The notes beneath the pieces were generated by a model that saw only the letters and a program-made list of their open reading frames with translations, was not told the DNA's origin and did no database searches. From NCBI GenBank assembly GCA_947179155.2, contig OX359269.1:33009017-33073016 (forward strand): a DNA stretch of 64,000 bases, in the 5' to 3' direction. Below, in pieces: positions 61,795 through 64,000 of this stretch. A program made the translations under genes and the position numbers. Position 1 is the stretch's first letter. The number at the start of each line of letters is the position of its first letter. The stretch comes from Hedera helix. Its lineage: Eukaryota > Streptophyta > Magnoliopsida > Apiales > Araliaceae.

Positions 61795-62470
61795 CTAAAG
61801 CCATACGAGCACCATTGTTTCCGAGCGCCACCCTTCGAGCACCCACCACCAACCAAGCCCTGCCCAGCCGACACCAAGCCAAAACTGCTGAGGTGCTGGA
61901 TTGCTGCCGAGCTGCATCCTCCCCCCGAGCCCAACTCTGCCGAGCCGCCCATCGTGCCCCACCAACCGACGAGCACCATTGTTCCCGAGCTCCACTCTCC
62001 GCCGGCCAACCTCGAGGTGCCAACCCAAGCCACCCGACCGACCCCGAGCCGCCCCAAACTGCCGCCGAGACTACACCAAAATTGCCGAGCAGCATCAAGC
62101 CGCTGCTACCACCGAGCTAACCCAACCCAGCGGCCGAGGCTAAGCACCCCTCGGACCACCTAGCCCAAGCTGCCGAACCAACTTGCTGCTACGCTGCGAC
62201 CTAGACTGACTTGCCGAGCCACCCCATTGACGGTTGACCCAACGCTGCCGACACGAGTCATCGAGCCCAAACCTGGATCACCGAGATGCCGACCCTGACC
62301 TGGATTGCCGAGCCACCCACTTCCGATGACCTCAACCAAATCTTTGCCCCACGTCAGCCCACTGCCGAGCATCACCAAGCTGTCGAGGTGGAGCGACCAC
62401 CGAGCTGCACCCCCTCCGGTAGAGCACCCACACCACTTCACCACCGAGCACCGACCCAGGCCGCCACTAG
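61795..62470. other. GC-rich, low-complexity segment of internal domain
   Basis: Repeated GCCGAGC, CGAGCACC and GCCACCC words make this the most GC-rich part of the window and keep several overlapping frames open on both strands. No frame shows a domain; it looks like an irregular repeat rather than gag. Confidence 0.6.
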
Positions 62471-62741
62471 TTAAATCTATTTGAGGAGAGAGAATAGGAA
62501 GTCTTTGCACCAAGGATACAAAACGTTAAAACTAAACAGGCACACGTCTATCAAAAATATTATAATAATTAAACAAAATAAACAACTTAGCCTTTAGATC
62601 AAGTTTGCCATAAATAATTTCGCAAAAAAGTTGATCTGCCCTCCAATTGCAATATCTCCCTTTATTCTCCAAAAATTATTTTAAAGGAACTTGGTGAGTT
62701 GCAATTACTGCGGCCATCGGGGGCCCTCATTCTAGCGCCAA

Positions 62742-63239
62742 TGTTGACGTCCAATTTTGTACCTAACAAAACCACCAAAAGAGCAGGCCAAAAGGTTTGC
62801 CAATACATGCTGGAAATATAAATTGTACTGTAAAGAAAGAACTCAAAATATAAGAACACAAGAATTAACGTAGAAACTCAAATCGAGAAAAAATCACGGG
62901 GGAGAGATCTCCGAAGTTCACTAGAATGATAGTTGAAGTGTTACAATATTCTTTTGGGTTTGGTGTTTGTGTATTGCGTGTGATGTATAATCTCTTTCTC
63001 TCTCTTCTCCGTGTGATGTTCACTCTGCCGATCCCCCTCTTCCCTACCTGGCTCCCAGTTTATAAAGCATATAAAGTGACCGCCTCTCCCCTCTAATGTT
63101 TAACTATTACAAAGATATTTATGACGGTGTCCCACTGTCCCAAAAATCTAATAAAGTAAAACTGTCACCATCTCTTCACTTGCATGACTTTACAAATATC
63201 TAAATGGTGAGTCATCACCTAAATATTTACACCCCAACA
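62742..63239 (-). repeat. 5' LTR of the tandem-array element
   Basis: This is 498 bp, next to the PBS on the minus strand. It matches 58,935-59,534 apart from the duplication there and scattered substitutions (for example TTTTGCACCTGAC against TTTTGTACCTAAC). Confidence 0.88.
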
Positions 63240-63244
63240 GTATG
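63240..63244. repeat. Right target-site duplication GTATG
   Basis: Exact match to 58,930-58,934. Confidence 0.9.
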
Positions 63245-63700
63245 TTAGGAAACTTCTACTCATCTCGTACATTCCTTCTGTCAAATAAGTGATGGTTTAT
63301 TGTTGGAATTTTTTTTCGAAAATTGGTTTTAAAAAATAAAAAACAAAAAATAAAAAACATGATCATCTTTATAGTTTGAGTAAAATATAGTAACACCTCC
63401 TCTAGACAATTATAATAACACTCATCTCCCCTCTAAATTTTTAAATAACAATTAGTACCCTGACAAGTTTTTAGGATTAAATAAATAGATAAAGTTACAT
63501 ATTTACCCTTGTATGTTATCAAATTTTAATTCATGAATAATATATATATTTTTAATTACACTTTTTTAAAACAATATATTTTAATTATAGAGTTTTTTTT
63601 TTTTAATTAAGATTATCTCATTCAAATTGTTGGTAACTTATAAAAAAACTAATTTAGTTTAATTAACACATATTTTTGAATAAGTGACACAAACATTAAG
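63245..63700. other. AT-rich spacer without recognised features
   Basis: AT-rich sequence between two LTR elements. No gene or clear repeat seen. Confidence 0.35.
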
Positions 63701-64000
63701 TGTTGGAATGTAATTATTTGGGCTTAGCTAGGATGTAGCCCAATTAATATTCTGGTTCAGCTTTGGCGTTGGCCCATATCTATTTAAACGGCTTGGCTTA
63801 TAGTGGGAGAGTTCTTATTGAAATAGGATTGTGTTTCCTTATTTGGGGAGATAAGGAGATCTAATTTGGAAGTGAATCAATCAATCATTAATTGGTGTTA
63901 TAAGATGATTCTAAAAAGGACTCATACTCCTAATTGGTTTAGGGTAGATGTGACATCTATAAATACAATTACAAGTAAGGGATTGAGATATTCATTATAG
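63701..64000 (+). mobile_element. Possible start of an LTR, cut by the window edge
   Basis: TGTTGGAATGTAATTATTTG is a typical LTR start, seen for example in plant Ty1/Copia elements. The composition changes sharply here and a TATA-like TATAAATA lies at 63,958-63,965, about 260 bases in. No second LTR is available in the window to confirm it. Confidence 0.4.

Larger units (their letters stand above)
58935..63239 (-). mobile_element. Non-autonomous LTR retrotransposon built of tandem arrays
   Basis: This complete 4.3-kb element has direct LTRs (58,935-59,534 and 62,742-63,239), TG..CA ends and a perfect GTATG duplication. Orientation is minus: next to the LTR at 62,742 the minus strand reads TTGGCGCTAGAATGAGGG, a PBS-like site of the kind seen in plant Tat-type Gypsy elements. 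Next to the LTR ending at 59,534 it reads AGGAGAGTTTGGGGCAA, a PPT. The 3.2-kb interior has no gag or pol. It holds a 35-bp array (59,640-60,230), a 63-bp array (60,289-60,605) and a GC-rich GCCGAGC/GAGCACC region (61,795-62,470). Movement must depend on proteins from another element. Confidence 0.85.

Noticed and set aside
61748..62513. Several overlapping open frames on both strands in the GC-rich segment
   Set aside because: Low-complexity GC-rich repeats lack stops by composition. No gag-like motif such as a CCHC knuckle is present.

Overview
The window is nuclear DNA from a flowering plant, almost certainly a eudicot. It is AT-rich and has long intron-containing genes, plant-type Ty3/Gypsy LTR elements, BED/DUF659 hAT transposons, and hAT, Tourist-like and Stowaway-like MITEs. 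I cannot name the species. All calls come from reading the sequence; splice sites were placed by hand from GT/AG signals and reading-frame continuity.

Region by region: (1) 1-10,133 is the 3' part of a decayed Tekay/Del-like Ty3/Gypsy element: broken pol at 1-2,943, then a long 3' LTR. A 4.5-kb hAT transposon (4,233-8,753, imperfect 8-bp duplication) sits inside that LTR. (2) 10,136-10,995 is the right end of an older, related LTR, followed by a hAT-derived fragment to 11,702. (3) 11,790-14,961 (minus) is a broken, 3'-truncated copy of the plastid-transcription gene PTAC6. It is split by a 1.2-kb solo LTR and a Stowaway-like MITE. (4) 15,325-29,742 is a solo LTR of about 3.2 kb, itself split by a very young 11.2-kb LARD-like element (18,341-29,509) with two 4.46-kb LTRs, an intact 5-bp duplication, a tRNA-iMet primer site and no coding capacity. 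(5) 32,030-40,837 (plus) is an apparently intact 13-exon ubinuclein gene (UBN1-like; Hpc2-related HUN domain plus ubinuclein middle domain). (6) 41,860-44,216 is MITE- and (TA)n-rich spacer. (7) 45,112-55,106 (plus) is a 14-exon PQBP1-like spliceosomal gene with two WW domains, a Cys4 motif and the C-terminal U5-15kD-binding motif. Its introns carry a hAT MITE, a Stowaway-like MITE and long poly-C and poly-G runs. (8) 55,759-57,140 is a Tourist-like MITE beside a large fold-back repeat. (9) 58,935-63,239 (minus) is a non-autonomous LTR element made mainly of tandem arrays. (10) 63,701-64,000 looks like the start of another LTR cut by the window edge.

Biologically, the two intact genes act in histone H3.3 deposition (UBN, with the HIRA complex) and pre-mRNA splicing (PQBP1-like). 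As I recall, PTAC6 and UBN1 are neighbours in Arabidopsis (AT1G21600 and AT1G21610), so the broken PTAC6 next to UBN looks like eroded ancestral synteny: removing the insertions brings their start codons from 17 kb to about 2.2 kb apart. PTAC6 is an essential part of the plastid RNA polymerase, so an intact copy is expected elsewhere. The most interesting material is the layered retroelements: the young LARD-like element, the tandem-array element at 59-63 kb, and a short non-coding signature shared by several LTR families here.
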